From: Lachnospiraceae bacterium UBA7060
Lineage (GTDB): Bacteria; Bacillota; Clostridia; Lachnospirales; Lachnospiraceae
Assembly (NCBI GenBank): GCA_002493835.1
Contig: DLAA01000111.1
Location: 1-35,245 of the forward strand
Direction: 5' to 3'
Length of the DNA: 35,245 nt
In this document: positions 23,889-31,429 of the stretch, in pieces
Layout of the letters: each line of letters starts with the position of its first letter
How positions within the stretch are numbered: position 1 is the first letter of the stretch
The notes under the pieces: generated by a model
Told to the model about the DNA's origin: nothing
The model's database searches: none
What the model saw: the letters and a program-made list of their open reading frames with translations, nothing else
Position numbers and translations under genes: made by a program

Positions 23889-25280
23889 GTGATACATCAG
23901 TACATCAGCAATGGCTATCATATTGTTATGGATGTCAACAGCGGCAGCGTTCATGTGATGGACAAGTACGCCTACGATGCAGTTCCGATAGTGGAACGAC
24001 TTTTGAGTCAGGGAGTGGAGAATCCGGAAAAGATTGCCCGGACTGTGGAGGAGGAGCTTGCCATAGATTCTCTGGAGGCAGAGGAAACAGTAGGAGAGCT
24101 TTTTGCTTTGAAGGAAGCAGGACAGCTCTTTGCAGAAGATATTTACGAAAATTACATAGACGCTTTCAAAACCCGGGAGACGGTGGTGAAGGCGTTGTGC
24201 CTGCACATTGCCCACGACTGTAATTTGGCCTGCAAATACTGTTTTGCGGGGGAGGGTGAGTATCATGGAAAACGGGCGCTGATGAGTCTGGAAGTGGGGA
24301 AGAAAGCGCTGGATTTTCTGGTAGCTAATTCCGGAAACAGAGTAAATTTGGAGGTGGATTTCTTCGGCGGAGAACCGCTTATGAATTGGCAGGTGGTGAA
24401 AGAATTGGTGGCCTACGGCAGGTCTTTGGAGGGACTTCATAATAAGAAGTTTCGCTTTACATTGACCACCAACGGGGTGCTTCTTGATGATGAGATTCTG
24501 GCATTTGCCAATAAGGAAATGGCAAACCTTGTGCTCAGCATAGACGGCAGGAAAGAAATTCATGATCTCATGCGGCCTCACCGGGGCGGGCAGGGAAGTT
24601 ATGACGAGATACTGCCAAAGTATAAAATGGCGGCTGAGAGCAGAAAACAGATGAATTACTACGTGCGTGGCACTTATACTCGGAACAATACGGATTTCTC
24701 TGAGGATGTGATTCATTTGGCCAATGAGGGCTTTGAGCAGATTTCTGTTGAGCCTGTGGTGGCCGATAAAAGCGAAGAGTATGCGCTGCGCATGGAGGAC
24801 GTGCCGAAGCTGCTTAACGAGTATGATAAGCTTGCACTGGAATATATTAGAAGAAAAAAAGAAGGAAAGGGTTTTCAATTCTTTCATTTTATGATAGATT
24901 TAGAAGGTGGCCCTTGCGTGGCAAAGAGATTGTCGGGCTGTGGGTCGGGTACGGAGTATCTTGCGGTGACTCCCTGGGGTGATTTGTATCCCTGCCATCA
25001 GTTTGTTGGGCAGGAAGAGTTTCTTATGGGAAATGTGGACGAGGGGATCATTCGAGAGGAAATCCGGGACAAGTTCAAAGCGTGCAATGTCTACGCAAAG
25101 AAGGAGTGCAGAAATTGTTTCGCGAAATTTTATTGCAGCGGCGGCTGCGCGGCCAATGCCTACCATGAGAGTGGAGATGTGAACGGCGCTTATGAGCTGG
25201 GGTGCGAACTCCAGAGAAAACGTGTCGAATGTGCGATCATGATAAAAGCGGCACTTGCCGATGAGGAAAAGGAGAGTTAG
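23889..25280 (+). CDS. SCIFF radical SAM maturase
   Basis: This 463-residue enzyme matches the SCIFF maturase family (TIGR03974). The radical SAM motif is CNLACKYC with Cys111, Cys115 and Cys118. The N-terminal ~95 residues (AVPIVERLLSQGVENP... and ELFALKEAGQLF) form the peptide-recognition-like region. A SPASM region at about 340-440 has many Cys (GGPCVAKRLSGCG, YPCHQF, CRNCFAKFYCSGGC), consistent with auxiliary iron-sulphur clusters. It uses S-adenosylmethionine to form thioether crosslinks in the SCIFF peptide. The start is a GTG 7 nt after AGGAG. The stop lies 2 nt before secDF. Confidence 0.95.
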   Translation: MIHQYISNGYHIVMDVNSGSVHVMDKYAYDAVPIVERLLSQGVENPEKIARTVEEELAIDSLEAEETVGELFALKEAGQLFAEDIYENYIDAFKTRETVVKALCLHIAHDCNLACKYCFAGEGEYHGKRALMSLEVGKKALDFLVANSGNRVNLEVDFFGGEPLMNWQVVKELVAYGRSLEGLHNKKFRFTLTTNGVLLDDEILAFANKEMANLVLSIDGRKEIHDLMRPHRGGQGSYDEILPKYKMAAESRKQMNYYVRGTYTRNNTDFSEDVIHLANEGFEQISVEPVVADKSEEYALRMEDVPKLLNEYDKLALEYIRRKKEGKGFQFFHFMIDLEGGPCVAKRLSGCGSGTEYLAVTPWGDLYPCHQFVGQEEFLMGNVDEGIIREEIRDKFKACNVYAKKECRNCFAKFYCSGGCAANAYHESGDVNGAYELGCELQRKRVECAIMIKAALADEEKES

Positions 25281-25282
25281 TC

Positions 25283-27544
25283 ATGAAAAAGAGCAGAGCG
25301 GTTGTCAGTCTGATCGTCTTTGTGCTGATTCTGGGATTGCTGGGATATACGGCAGTCTTTGGTGTTGGCTCGGACAAATCAGGTGCGGCGGAGAGCATCA
25401 AGCTGGGATTGGACCTGGCGGGCGGAGTCAGTATCACCTATCAGGTTGTGGGAGATGAAAATCCCAGCGCGGAGGATATGAGTGACACCATCTACAAGCT
25501 GCAGCAGCGTGTGGACGGGTACAGTACGGAGGCGCAGGTATATCAGGAGGGAAATGACAGAATCAATATTGAGATTCCCGGTGTTACCGATGCCAACGCG
25601 ATTCTGGAGGAGCTGGGTAAGCCCGGAAGTCTATACTTTATTGCGCAGACGGACAGTGAAGGAAATAACAACTATGAAATGGGGTACGGTGTGGATGCCG
25701 AGGGGAATCTGGTGCCTCAGTATCAGTTGACTAAGACACTGGAAGAATTGGAGGCGGACGGATCCATCGTTCTTACCGGTACAGAGGTGGAGAGTGCGAG
25801 AGCGGGTGCTCAGCAGGATTCCATGGGCAATACGGAGAATGTGGTGTCCCTCTCATTTAACGAAGCGGGCAGACAGGCATTTGCGGACGCGACTACGAAA
25901 GCTTATGAAAATGGTGAGAGCATTGCCATTTACTATGATGATGAATTTGTGAGCGTGCCCAATGTGCAGGCAGCGATCACGGACGGCAACGCGGTCATTA
26001 CGGGACAGAGTACGGCGGCAGAGGCAGAGCAGCTTGCTTCTACCATCCGCATCGGCGGATTGAAGCTGGAACTGGAAGAGCTTCGCTCCAATGTGGTGGG
26101 TGCCCAGCTTGGTTCAGCGGCGATTCAGACCAGTTTGACTGCGGCGGCAGTGGGGTTTGCCTTGGTGGTTATCTTTATGATTGCAGTGTACTATGCGGCA
26201 GGTTTTGCGGCTTCCTTGGCACTGTGCCTATACACAGAACTTTTGGTGATTCTGATGTACGCTTTTGAAGTGACGCTGACATTGCCGGGCATTGCGGGTA
26301 TCATTCTGAGTGTCGGTATGGCGGTGGATGCGAACGTGATCATCTTTGCCCGTATCCGGGAGGAGATCGCGGCGGGCAAGACCGTGCAGGGCGCTATTAA
26401 GATCGGTTTCCAGAAGGCCCTGTCTGCTATTTTGGATGGCAATATCACGACCCTGATTGCAGGACTGGTGCTCTATTTTATGGGAAGCGGTACGATTAAA
26501 GGTTTCTCCATCACTTTGATGTTAGGTATTATTTTGTCCATGTTTACGGCGCTGTTCGTAACAAAATATTTAATCAACATCTTCTATACGTTGGGGATTC
26601 AGAGCGAGAAAGCATATGGCGTGGCAAAAGAGGTAAAGGTCATCAATTTCCTTGGCAGGAGAAAATTGTTTTTTGGCATTTCCATTGTGGCTATCCTGGC
26701 AGGTTTCATTGCCATGGGTATCAACAAGTCCAGCATCGATATGCCTTTGAATTACAGCCTTGACTTTGTGGGAGGCACCTCCACCACCATGACGCTTAAC
26801 GAGGATATGAGTATTGAAGAGATCGATGCCCAGATCGTTCCCTATGTGGAGGAGATCACAGGGGATGGCAACGTACAGACTACAAAGGTGGCAGGCTCCA
26901 ATCAGATTATTATAAAGACCAGAACGTTAAATGTGGAGGAGAGAGAAGCTTTCAATGAAGTAATGGTCAGCAATTTTGGCGTGGATGAGAGCAGTATCAC
27001 GGCGGAGACTATCAGCGCGACAGTCAGTTCCGAGATGCAGTCTGATGCAGTCAAGGCGATTATTGTCTCTACGATACTCATGCTTTTGTACATTTGGTTC
27101 CGCTTTAAGGATATTCGTTTCGGTGCAAGTTCTGTGATCGCCCTGTTACACGATGTGTTGGTGGTGCTCGCTTTCTATGCAATTGTACGGGTTTCCGTGG
27201 GAAATACCTTCATTGCATGTATGCTGACGATCGTTGGTTATTCCATCAATGCCACCATCGTTATTTTCGACCGTGTGCGTGAGAATTTGCGGGCGATGAG
27301 AAATAAGGAAGCGCTCGACGAGATGGTCAACAGAAGTATTTCCCAGACACTTTCGAGAAGTATTTTCACTTCTCTGACCACCTTCTTCATGGTGGCATCG
27401 TTGGAGGTGTTTGGTGTCTCTTCGATCAGAGAGTTCGCGCTGCCATTGATGGCGGGTATTATCTGCGGTACGTATTCTTCCATCTGCTTGACGGGTGCAC
27501 TCTGGTATGTGCTGCGTACAAAGATGGTGAAGACGGCAAAGTAG
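25283..27544 (+). CDS. secDF: SecDF fused protein-export membrane protein
   Basis: This 753-residue protein combines SecD and SecF, which use the proton gradient to help SecYEG export proteins. The SecD half (1-440) has a first span, the D1 motif LGLDLAGGV, a large outer domain (about 40-270) and five spans. The SecF half (about 450-753) begins with FFGISIVAILAGFIAM and has LDFVGGTSTTMTL and another set of spans. Motifs such as AVDANVIIFARIREE and SINATIVIFDRVREN are typical. It starts 2 nt after the SCIFF maturase stop, with AAGGAG in the maturase end, so the two are translationally linked. Confidence 0.96.
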   Translation: MKKSRAVVSLIVFVLILGLLGYTAVFGVGSDKSGAAESIKLGLDLAGGVSITYQVVGDENPSAEDMSDTIYKLQQRVDGYSTEAQVYQEGNDRINIEIPGVTDANAILEELGKPGSLYFIAQTDSEGNNNYEMGYGVDAEGNLVPQYQLTKTLEELEADGSIVLTGTEVESARAGAQQDSMGNTENVVSLSFNEAGRQAFADATTKAYENGESIAIYYDDEFVSVPNVQAAITDGNAVITGQSTAAEAEQLASTIRIGGLKLELEELRSNVVGAQLGSAAIQTSLTAAAVGFALVVIFMIAVYYAAGFAASLALCLYTELLVILMYAFEVTLTLPGIAGIILSVGMAVDANVIIFARIREEIAAGKTVQGAIKIGFQKALSAILDGNITTLIAGLVLYFMGSGTIKGFSITLMLGIILSMFTALFVTKYLINIFYTLGIQSEKAYGVAKEVKVINFLGRRKLFFGISIVAILAGFIAMGINKSSIDMPLNYSLDFVGGTSTTMTLNEDMSIEEIDAQIVPYVEEITGDGNVQTTKVAGSNQIIIKTRTLNVEEREAFNEVMVSNFGVDESSITAETISATVSSEMQSDAVKAIIVSTILMLLYIWFRFKDIRFGASSVIALLHDVLVVLAFYAIVRVSVGNTFIACMLTIVGYSINATIVIFDRVRENLRAMRNKEALDEMVNRSISQTLSRSIFTSLTTFFMVASLEVFGVSSIREFALPLMAGIICGTYSSICLTGALWYVLRTKMVKTAK

Positions 27545-27568
27545 CACAGTTTAGTCAGACCATCATCT

Positions 27569-27607
27569 GTCTGTCAAATTTATGCAAGTATGATTTGTCA
27601 GACAAAT
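27569..27607 (+). repeat. overlapping inverted repeats after secDF
   Basis: GTCTGTCAAAT (27569-27579) pairs with ATTTGTCAGAC (27593-27603) at 10 of 11 positions. Within the right arm lies a perfect palindrome, ATTTGTC-A-GACAAAT, at 27593-27607. No T-run follows, so it is more like an operator or a 3' stability stem than a terminator. Confidence 0.45.
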
Positions 27608-27645
27608 TCGGTGTTGCTGAGCTGTGAAATAAAGTACTATAAATA

Positions 27646-27688
27646 ACCCTCTGAAAATGTTACAATAGTTGTGACTTTTTCGGAGGGT
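27646..27688. repeat. 43-nt near-perfect palindrome, REP-like
   Basis: The 20-nt arms at 27646-27665 (ACCCTCTGAAAATGTTACAA) and 27669-27688 pair at 19 of 20 positions (two G-T), with only three bases, TAG, between. It lies 6 nt before a nine-codon frame that begins like REP-associated transposases. It could be a REP-type hairpin left by such an element; as a terminator it would lack a T-run. Confidence 0.6.
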
Positions 27689-27694
27689 GTTATT

Positions 27695-27724
27695 ATGTCA
27701 AGAAAGGCGCGACAGCGTATATGA
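27695..27724 (+). pseudogene. N-terminal remnant of an IS200-like/REP-associated transposase (candidate)
   Basis: An ATG at 27695 opens MSRKARQRI and then stops. Transposases of the Y1/RAYT group in Clostridia often begin M(A/S/P)RKARxxS, with a hairpin just upstream. I therefore infer a deletion derivative that retains the 5' end and palindrome only. No other part of a transposase is seen before recJ. The match is nine residues, so this remains tentative. Confidence 0.4.
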
Positions 27725-27774
27725 TTTCAAGAAGAATGCAGACCCTTTTCGGAATCATCGCTGCCGGGAGATGA

Positions 27775-29571
27775 ATGTTTATGGGGAAATGGATGGTATC
27801 TGCCAAAAAGGCGGATTTTAATGGAATAGCGAAAAGGTTTGGTATCGATCCGGTGATTGCCAGGATCATACGAAACAGAGATGTGATGGGGGAGGAGGCT
27901 ATAGAAAAATTCCTCCATGGTACGATAGAGGATTTATATGATCCAGCCCTGTTAAAAGATGCAAAAAAGGCGGCAGCTATTCTATGTAGAAAGACGAGAG
28001 AGAGAAAGAAGATTCGTGTGATTGGGGATTATGATATTGATGGCGTCTGCGCTACCCATATTCTGACGGTTTGTCTGGAACAGTGCGGCGCAAGGGTGGA
28101 TGCAGTGATTCCGCACAGGATTTTGGATGGTTATGGTCTCAATGAACGGCTGATTGAGGAGGCAGGGAAGGATGGCGTAGACACGATTTTGACCTGTGAC
28201 AACGGAATTGCAGCGATTTCTCAAATTGCGCTGGCAAAACAGTTTGGCATGACAGTGATCGTGACGGATCATCACGAAGTACCCTATGAAGTACAGGCGG
28301 ATGGAAGCCGTCTTGAGATGCTGCCAGAAGCGGATGCGGTGGTAGATCCGAAACAAAAGGAATGCCCTTATCCATATAAAGGTATCTGCGGCGCAGTGGT
28401 GGCATATAAACTTATGGAGATTTATCTTGACAGGATGTGTGCGGACGGCGTTCTGTCTGTGGAGGAGAAGAAGGCTCTGTTGTGGGATCTTTTAGCTTTC
28501 GCCGGTTTCGCTACGGTGGGAGATGTGATGGAACTTAGTGATGAGAACCGTATTATTGTGAGGTATGGGCTCAAGCGGATCGAACAGTCGGAAAATCCTG
28601 GACTCAGGGCACTGCTGGCAGTAAATGAGTTGACAGATCGGAAGCTGACAGGATATCATGTCGGCTTTATCTTGGGGCCATGTCTGAATGCTACAGGACG
28701 TCTTGACACAGCTGAGCGGGCCCTTGCCATGTTTCGGACGAAGGACAGTGCGGAAGCTTTTACCATTGCGGGAGAGCTGAAAGCGTTAAACGACAGCAGA
28801 AAAGAAATGACGCTGCAAGGTACGGCGCAGGCCATCGAGCAGATTGAGAACACAGATCTCAAAGAGGATAAGGTGTTGGTTGTTTTCCTGCCGGATTGCC
28901 ACGAAAGTCTGGCAGGAATTATAGCCGGACGTATTAGGGAGAGGTATTATAAGCCTGTTTTTGTGCTGACATTGGCTGAGGAGGGGGTGAAGGGATCAGG
29001 CCGTTCTGTGGAAGCTTATCATATGTATGATAAAATGAGCGAGTGCAAGGAGCTGTACACAAAGTATGGTGGTCACAAGATGGCGGCGGGCGTGTCCATG
29101 CCGGAGGAGAATGTGGAAGTATTCAGAAGCTTTTTAAACGCTCATTGTGGATTGAGCGAGGAAGATTTGACGGAAATTGTCCATATTGATGTGCCCATGC
29201 CCATGTCCTATGTGACGCCTGAGCTGATCAGGCAGCTTACCCTCCTGGAGCCTTTTGGAAATGGTAATCCTAAACCTGTCTTTGCGCAGAAGAAGATTAA
29301 GGTATGCAGCGGCAGAATTTTGGGGAAAAATAGAAATGTGGGAAAATACCGAGTGGCAGATGAGGCGGGATGCGAGTATGATATGATGTACTTTGGCGAT
29401 TTGGAGCGGTGGAACACCTTTTTGGAGGAATATTTTGGGAAGGAAGAGACGGCCGGACTTTATCACGGCGGCAGCGACAGGATTTGTATCAGTGTGATCT
29501 ATTATCCTGATCTGAATGTCTTCAGAGGACGGGAGGAATTGCAGATGGTTATGCAGGATTATAGTATATGA
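27775..29571 (+). CDS. recJ: single-stranded-DNA-specific exonuclease RecJ
   Basis: This 598-residue protein is a 5'-3' single-strand exonuclease of recombination and mismatch or excision repair. The DHH-family motifs are seen: GDYDIDG (84-90), TCDNGI, DHH (165-167) in VTDHHEVP, and DPKQ. The DHHA1 domain has GRSVEAYHMYD and GGHKMAAG (about 405-440). An OB-like C-terminus follows (EPFGNGNPKPVF). Start choice lies between 27775 and 27781; GGGAG at 27766-27770 does not decide. Length is near the family norm. Confidence 0.95.
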   Translation: MFMGKWMVSAKKADFNGIAKRFGIDPVIARIIRNRDVMGEEAIEKFLHGTIEDLYDPALLKDAKKAAAILCRKTRERKKIRVIGDYDIDGVCATHILTVCLEQCGARVDAVIPHRILDGYGLNERLIEEAGKDGVDTILTCDNGIAAISQIALAKQFGMTVIVTDHHEVPYEVQADGSRLEMLPEADAVVDPKQKECPYPYKGICGAVVAYKLMEIYLDRMCADGVLSVEEKKALLWDLLAFAGFATVGDVMELSDENRIIVRYGLKRIEQSENPGLRALLAVNELTDRKLTGYHVGFILGPCLNATGRLDTAERALAMFRTKDSAEAFTIAGELKALNDSRKEMTLQGTAQAIEQIENTDLKEDKVLVVFLPDCHESLAGIIAGRIRERYYKPVFVLTLAEEGVKGSGRSVEAYHMYDKMSECKELYTKYGGHKMAAGVSMPEENVEVFRSFLNAHCGLSEEDLTEIVHIDVPMPMSYVTPELIRQLTLLEPFGNGNPKPVFAQKKIKVCSGRILGKNRNVGKYRVADEAGCEYDMMYFGDLERWNTFLEEYFGKEETAGLYHGGSDRICISVIYYPDLNVFRGREELQMVMQDYSI

Positions 29572-29589
29572 CTGGGCACAGAGGCACAT

Positions 29590-29627
29590 TTTCCCGGTGG
29601 GCCCCGCGTGCGGGAAACAAAGTTTCC
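29590..29627 (+). other. three-arm alternative hairpins after recJ
   Basis: TTTCCCG (29590-29596) can pair with CGGGAAA (29611-29617), but GGAAAC (29613-29618) can also pair with GTTTCC (29622-29627). The middle arm is shared, so only one stem can form at a time, as in attenuators. Confidence 0.4.
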
Positions 29628-29635
29628 TAAATAAT

Positions 29636-29668
29636 ACGAAAAAACCCGGGATAACCGGGCCTTTTCGT
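29636..29668 (+). terminator. intrinsic terminator after recJ
   Basis: ACGAAAA (29636-29642) pairs with TTTTCGT (29662-29668). Inside it CCCGG (29645-29649) pairs with CCGGG (29655-29659). The A-run before and T-run after the GC core allow it to work in both directions. Confidence 0.75.
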
Positions 29669-29959
29669 AGTTTTCTTATGAGGGGGAGATAGTGAATTCA
29701 TCAACTATCTTGATATATATCATAAAGTGTAATTGTGTCTAAAATGTGTTTAGATTGTAAAGGAATAATAAAAAAACTAAAGAAATTTTAAATAGAAAGA
29801 AAATAGAACATAAACAGAAGGGTTTCGCCGATTAGACGTGCAGCTTCGTTGCAAAAACAGCGGTTTCATGCTATGGTATTTGGTAGAAATTGCGTTGCCG
29901 CGGAGCGTGGTGGGCGATTTTTTGAGGAAAGGTTTTGATTATTTAGTGAGGAGAGAAGA

Positions 29960-31429
29960 ATGGCGGCTTTAAGTAAGTTGTTGGAAGAGTTATCTTATTC
30001 GTGCATTTGTGGCACGTTAGAACGAGAAATAACAGATGTTATTTATGATTCCCGAAAAGTGAGGGCGGGCTGTCTGTTCGTCTGTATTCCAGGGGCGAAG
30101 GCGGACGGCCACAAATATGCGGCGGACGCTGTGAAGGCGGGAGCAGCGGCACTTTTGGTGGAGCGGGAGGTAGAGCTTCCTGAGGAGGCTGATGTGACAA
30201 TAATCCGAGTGGAGGATACCTGCTATGCTATGGCGTTTGTCTCTGCCGCTTATTTTGGACATCCGGCGAAACAGATGAAGATTATCGGGATTACCGGTAC
30301 CAAGGGAAAGACAACAACAACCTATCTGGTGAAATCCATTTTGGAGCAGGCTGGCAGGAAAGTGGGGTTGATCGGGACTATCGAGATCATTATCGGGGAG
30401 ACGCATATTCATGCGGAGAACACCACGCCGCAGTCTTACTTGATTCAGCAGTATTTTCGGATGATGGCGGATGCTGGATGCGATACGGTGGTGATGGAGG
30501 TTTCTTCTCAAGGGCTGATGCTTCACCGGACTCAGGGATTTGTATTTGATTATGGTATCTTTACCAATTTGGAGCCGGATCATATTGGGGAGAATGAGCA
30601 TAAAGATTTTGCTGATTATCTGCACTGTAAAAGTCTGCTGTTTAAGCAGTGCCTTGTGGGGATTGTCAATCATGATGACGAACACTGGGAGGCAGTTACG
30701 GAGGGATGTACTTGTAAGCTTGAGACTTACGGAATCGATACGGAGGCTGACCTTAGGGCGGAGAATATTGCATTCTTGAATGAGGGGGGGACGCTCGGCA
30801 TGTCCTTTACGGCGCGAGGACTTGTGGAGCTTTCTGTCAGAATTGCTTCGCCTGGTAAATTCAGTGTCTATAACGCTCTCACAGCGATTGCAATCTGCAG
30901 ACATTTCGGCGTGCAGGAGGAAAATATGAAACAGGCGCTGGCGCTGGCAAAGGTGAAGGGCAGGACGGAGCTTATAAAGGTGTCTGACGACTTCGCTTTG
31001 ATGATTGATTATGCTCACAACGCCATGGCTTTAAAGAGCCTGCTGGAAACGCTCAGGGCTTATGAACCGCATCGTCTAGTCTGTCTTTTTGGATGTGGCG
31101 GTGACCGCGCCAAATCTCGGCGCTATGAGATGGGAGAAGTCAGCGGCCGGCTGGCAGATTTGACAATTATTACTTCCGACAATCCGCGTACGGAAAAACC
31201 TCAGGCGATTATTGATGATATCAAGACAGGAATGGCTAAGACAGATGGAAAATATGTGGAGATCTGCGATCGAAAAGAGGCCATTGCCTATGCTATTAAT
31301 CACGGGGAGCCAGGAGATATTATTGTGCTTGCAGGCAAGGGACATGAGGATTACCAAGAGATAAACGGAGTAAAATATCCAATGGATGAAAGAGTGCTGA
31401 TACAGGAAATATTAGAGGAGAGAGCATGA
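29960..31429 (+). CDS. murE: UDP-MurNAc-tripeptide synthetase, diaminopimelate type
   Basis: This 489-residue ligase adds the third residue to the cell-wall precursor. An N-terminal UDP-binding domain (1-105; VIYDSRKVRAGCLFVCIPG) is followed by the ATP loop GITGTKGKTTTT (about 111-122), the substrate region NTTPQS and the C-terminal domain. DNPR at 407-410 (SDNPRTEKP) is the motif for meso-diaminopimelate selection, so the peptidoglycan is probably of the mDAP type. Ribosome site GAGGAGAG precedes the ATG. It overlaps priA by 4 nt (ATGA). Confidence 0.95.
   Translation: MAALSKLLEELSYSCICGTLEREITDVIYDSRKVRAGCLFVCIPGAKADGHKYAADAVKAGAAALLVEREVELPEEADVTIIRVEDTCYAMAFVSAAYFGHPAKQMKIIGITGTKGKTTTTYLVKSILEQAGRKVGLIGTIEIIIGETHIHAENTTPQSYLIQQYFRMMADAGCDTVVMEVSSQGLMLHRTQGFVFDYGIFTNLEPDHIGENEHKDFADYLHCKSLLFKQCLVGIVNHDDEHWEAVTEGCTCKLETYGIDTEADLRAENIAFLNEGGTLGMSFTARGLVELSVRIASPGKFSVYNALTAIAICRHFGVQEENMKQALALAKVKGRTELIKVSDDFALMIDYAHNAMALKSLLETLRAYEPHRLVCLFGCGGDRAKSRRYEMGEVSGRLADLTIITSDNPRTEKPQAIIDDIKTGMAKTDGKYVEICDRKEAIAYAINHGEPGDIIVLAGKGHEDYQEINGVKYPMDERVLIQEILEERA

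Larger units (their letters stand above)
29572..29959 (+). other. 388-nt intergenic region between recJ and murE
   Basis: Apart from the hairpins and terminator listed separately, this stretch holds an inverted repeat AGATAGT (29687-29693) / ACTATCT (29704-29710) and an AT-rich segment (about 29711-29816). The final ~140 nt is GC-richer and becomes the murE leader. I see no convincing gene or clear promoter in it. Confidence 0.5.

Noticed and set aside
23607..24887. 426-codon minus-strand frame over SCIFF and its maturase
   Set aside because: It is a shadow of two well-recognised genes, with no ribosome site or recognisable domain.
29817..29959. Riboswitch-like leader before murE
   Set aside because: GC-richer than its surroundings, but I could not find convincing paired arms or a known riboswitch core.
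30017..31018. 333-codon open frame on the minus strand inside murE
   Set aside because: It lies wholly antisense to a complete murE with all motifs, has no family-like sequence, and reflects codon bias of the real gene.
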